From: an uncultured Prevotellaceae bacterium
GTDB taxonomy: Bacteria > Bacteroidota > Bacteroidia > Bacteroidales > Bacteroidaceae
Length of the DNA stretch: 13,111 nt
Direction of reading: 5' to 3'
NCBI GenBank assembly: GCA_937892315.1
Contig: CALAVF010000363.1
Coordinates: forward strand, 1-13,111
Under the pieces are notes generated by a model that was not told the origin of the DNA, did not search any database, and saw nothing but the letters and a program-made list of their open reading frames with translations. The position numbers and the translations under genes were made by a program. Shown here in pieces: positions 12,047-13,111 of the stretch; the first letter of the stretch is position 1, and every line of letters begins with the position of its first letter.

Positions 12047-12060
12047 TTAACGCTTATGGA
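12047..12060 (+). repeat. Repeated start-site sequence TTAACGCTTATGGA, copy 2
   Basis: Identical to the copies at 11454 and 12253, but here the TAA within the repeat is not the stop of the preceding gene, which already ended at 12043. Its conservation here therefore cannot be explained by a shared stop codon. Confidence 0.85.
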
Positions 12061-12256
12061 ACAGATAACAAGGAAAGACTTTCACATGTTTTGCGAAAAC
12101 TTTGCACATCAGTTTATCTCGTCGGAATGTATGATGAAAGAGTTTAAGAAACTAACTTGCGGCAATGCACAAGAAGTAAAAGAGCATTTGGAAAATCATT
12201 TGTTGCTTGATTTGCGAGATTGGTTGGAAGAAAAAGGAGTTGAAGTAGAAGATTAA
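12056..12256 (+). CDS. Hypothetical small protein (66 aa)
   Basis: No family is recognised. The protein is helical (RKDFHMFCENFAHQFI, then KKLTCGNAQEVKEHLENHLL) and ends in an acidic segment (DWLEEKGVEVED). Its start is the ATG inside repeat copy 2 and its stop codon lies inside repeat copy 3, so this small gene is flanked by identical 14-base sequences, as a duplicated or mobile cassette would be. Confidence 0.6.
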   Translation: MEQITRKDFHMFCENFAHQFISSECMMKEFKKLTCGNAQEVKEHLENHLLLDLRDWLEEKGVEVED

Positions 12257-12266
12257 CGCTTATGGA
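12253..12266 (+). repeat. Repeated start-site sequence TTAACGCTTATGGA, copy 3
   Basis: Identical to the copies at 11454 and 12047. It contains the stop of the 66-residue gene and the start of the 99-residue gene, with CGCTT between them, exactly as copy 1 does. Confidence 0.85.
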
Positions 12267-12561
12267 GACAAAAGACAAATGCTTTATCCTCAAAGAAAAT
12301 TCTGAGGAAATTCGGCAGAAGATTAGGAGTGCAGGAATTAGTGTTTGCATTTGTGCAGAGTTTGTTGATGCGTGTTGGCTTGACTATTCCACAAGGGTTA
12401 AAAATGGCGTTCATGGTGTTGGCTATTGGAGCGAATATGTGGGCGTTAAATCACAGAAAGCAGCATTAGACTTATTCTTGTGCGAACTAAAGAACCCCGT
12501 TTGGTGTAGTAGCGTCGATGAGTTTATAGATGAAATCCTAAAGTGGGAACACAACAAATAA
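12262..12561 (+). CDS. Hypothetical protein (99 aa)
   Basis: No family is recognised. There are five cysteines (C7, C29, C31, C38, C73 by frame, plus another in VWCSS) without a clear metal-site spacing, a helical start (ENSEEIRQKIRSAGI), and a tryptophan/tyrosine-rich middle (GVHGVGYWSEYVGV). The C-terminus is SVDEFIDEILKWEHNK. The start lies in repeat copy 3. It ends just before the 65-base leader of the ParB-like gene. Confidence 0.65.
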   Translation: METKDKCFILKENSEEIRQKIRSAGISVCICAEFVDACWLDYSTRVKNGVHGVGYWSEYVGVKSQKAALDLFLCELKNPVWCSSVDEFIDEILKWEHNK

Positions 12562-12573
12562 CAACACGCAAAA
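12560..12573 (+). repeat. 14-base repeat AACAACACGCAAAA, copy 2
   Basis: Identical to 2670-2683. It begins at the stop codon of the preceding gene and opens the leader of the ParB-like gene, as copy 1 opens the leader of the NUMOD gene. Confidence 0.5.
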
Positions 12574-12581
12574 TATAAATA

Positions 12582-12598
12582 GCAGGTGTCAGTCCTGC
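12582..12598 (+). promoter_or_regulatory. Hairpin with T-arm-like geometry in the leader of the ParB-like gene
   Basis: GCAGG (12582-12586) and CCTGC (12594-12598) form a 5-bp stem around the 7-base loop TGTCAGT, 28 bases before the ATG. No T-run follows, so a terminator is unlikely. The 5+7+5 geometry equals a tRNA T-arm, but the loop lacks the TTCGA sequence. A leader-control or processing element is possible. Confidence 0.5.
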
Positions 12599-12626
12599 AC
12601 ATTGTTCAATTAAAAATCAAATTATT

Positions 12627-13111
12627 ATGGCTACAAGCATTGTAGAAACCATTACTCCGCAAAAGGCACAGGAGTATTTGGCAAAAATCGGTGGAAACCG
12701 CAACATCAGTAAAGGGGTTGTCAACAGTTATGCGACAACCATGAGAGAAGGTAAATGGTTGCTAAATGGCGAACCCATCGTGTTTGACCTAAATGATGTA
12801 TTGCTGAATGGGCATCACCGATTGTATGCAGTCATTCAGTCGAACACACCCATCCAGACATTTGTTACAAGAGGAGTGGAGCACGAAGCATTTACTACGT
12901 TTGATTGTGGAAGAAGCCGCACATTGGGACAACTTATTGGGATGCAAGGGATAAAACATTACACATCGGTAGCATCGGTAGTCAATGTTGCATTCCGTCT
13001 TGTGAACAATCTCGCAATTTCAAACACAGGACTTGGAGCAGATGCGAAACGCACAAATTCACAGATGATAGACTTCTTCAATCGGGACAGAGAACTTTTT
13101 ATAGAAGCAGG
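12627..13111 (+). CDS. ParB-like (ParB/sulfiredoxin fold) protein, 3' end cut off by the window
   Basis: The 161 visible codons begin MATSIVETITPQKAQEYLAK and contain KWLLNGEPIVFD (43-54) and then VLLNGHHRLYAVIQS (58-72). This is the G-x-H-R-L box of ParB N-terminal-like domains, which in ParB bind CTP and in related phage proteins act as nucleases or modification-linked factors. Next comes a conserved-looking TFDCGRSRTLGQLI segment (91-104), often seen in phage proteins of this type. The ATG at 12627 has an A/T-rich leader. The gene runs off the end of the window. No ParA gene is visible, so a role in partition is not supported. Confidence 0.75.
   Translation, partial: MATSIVETITPQKAQEYLAKIGGNRNISKGVVNSYATTMREGKWLLNGEPIVFDLNDVLLNGHHRLYAVIQSNTPIQTFVTRGVEHEAFTTFDCGRSRTLGQLIGMQGIKHYTSVASVVNVAFRLVNNLAISNTGLGADAKRTNSQMIDFFNRDRELFIEA

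Overview
This window looks like part of a double-stranded DNA phage (or prophage) of the Bacteroidota, probably a gut-type host such as Bacteroides or a relative. Two promoters match the Bacteroidota consensus closely (TTTG, about 19-20 bases, TAnnTTTG). Ribosome-binding sites are mostly weak and A-rich. One gene resembles DUF4494, a family I associate with Bacteroidota phages and mobile elements. All supported genes lie on the plus strand, are short and tightly packed, and many overlap by the four bases ATGA, as in a phage early/replication region. No structural, lysis or integrase gene is visible. Stop codons fit the standard bacterial code. The first 30 bases are Illumina adapter, so position 1 is an assembly artefact and real sequence starts at about 31.

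Layout. Positions 31-2661 hold a degenerate RNase H-like protein, several unknown small proteins, a 43-residue peptide ending in the sliding-clamp-binding motif QLSLF, a coiled-coil protein and an HNH endonuclease. Positions 2662-3113 hold no gene. They contain a strong Bacteroidota promoter followed by about 380 bases of structured leader or non-coding RNA, with a tRNA-like acceptor/T-arm and a long hairpin, ending at a NUMOD-type DNA-binding protein gene. Positions 3511-4584 hold small unknown proteins.

Positions 4581-10792 are a DNA replication and recombination block: SSB, a small membrane-anchored protein, a YqaJ-type exonuclease, a RecT annealase, a DnaN-type sliding clamp with its own promoter, a prohibitin-tail-like membrane protein, two unknown proteins, a possible DnaA domain IV-like protein, a DUF4494-like protein and a RusA-type Holliday junction resolvase. 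Exonuclease, annealase, SSB and resolvase together form a plausible phage recombination pathway. The clamp suggests that the phage directs polymerase and partners to its own DNA, and the QLSLF peptide may be a ligand of that clamp or the host's.

Positions 10837-12561 hold five accessory genes, by eye more AT-rich. Three of them start inside an identical 14-base sequence (TTAACGCTTATGGA). The window ends inside a ParB-like gene with a small hairpin in its leader.
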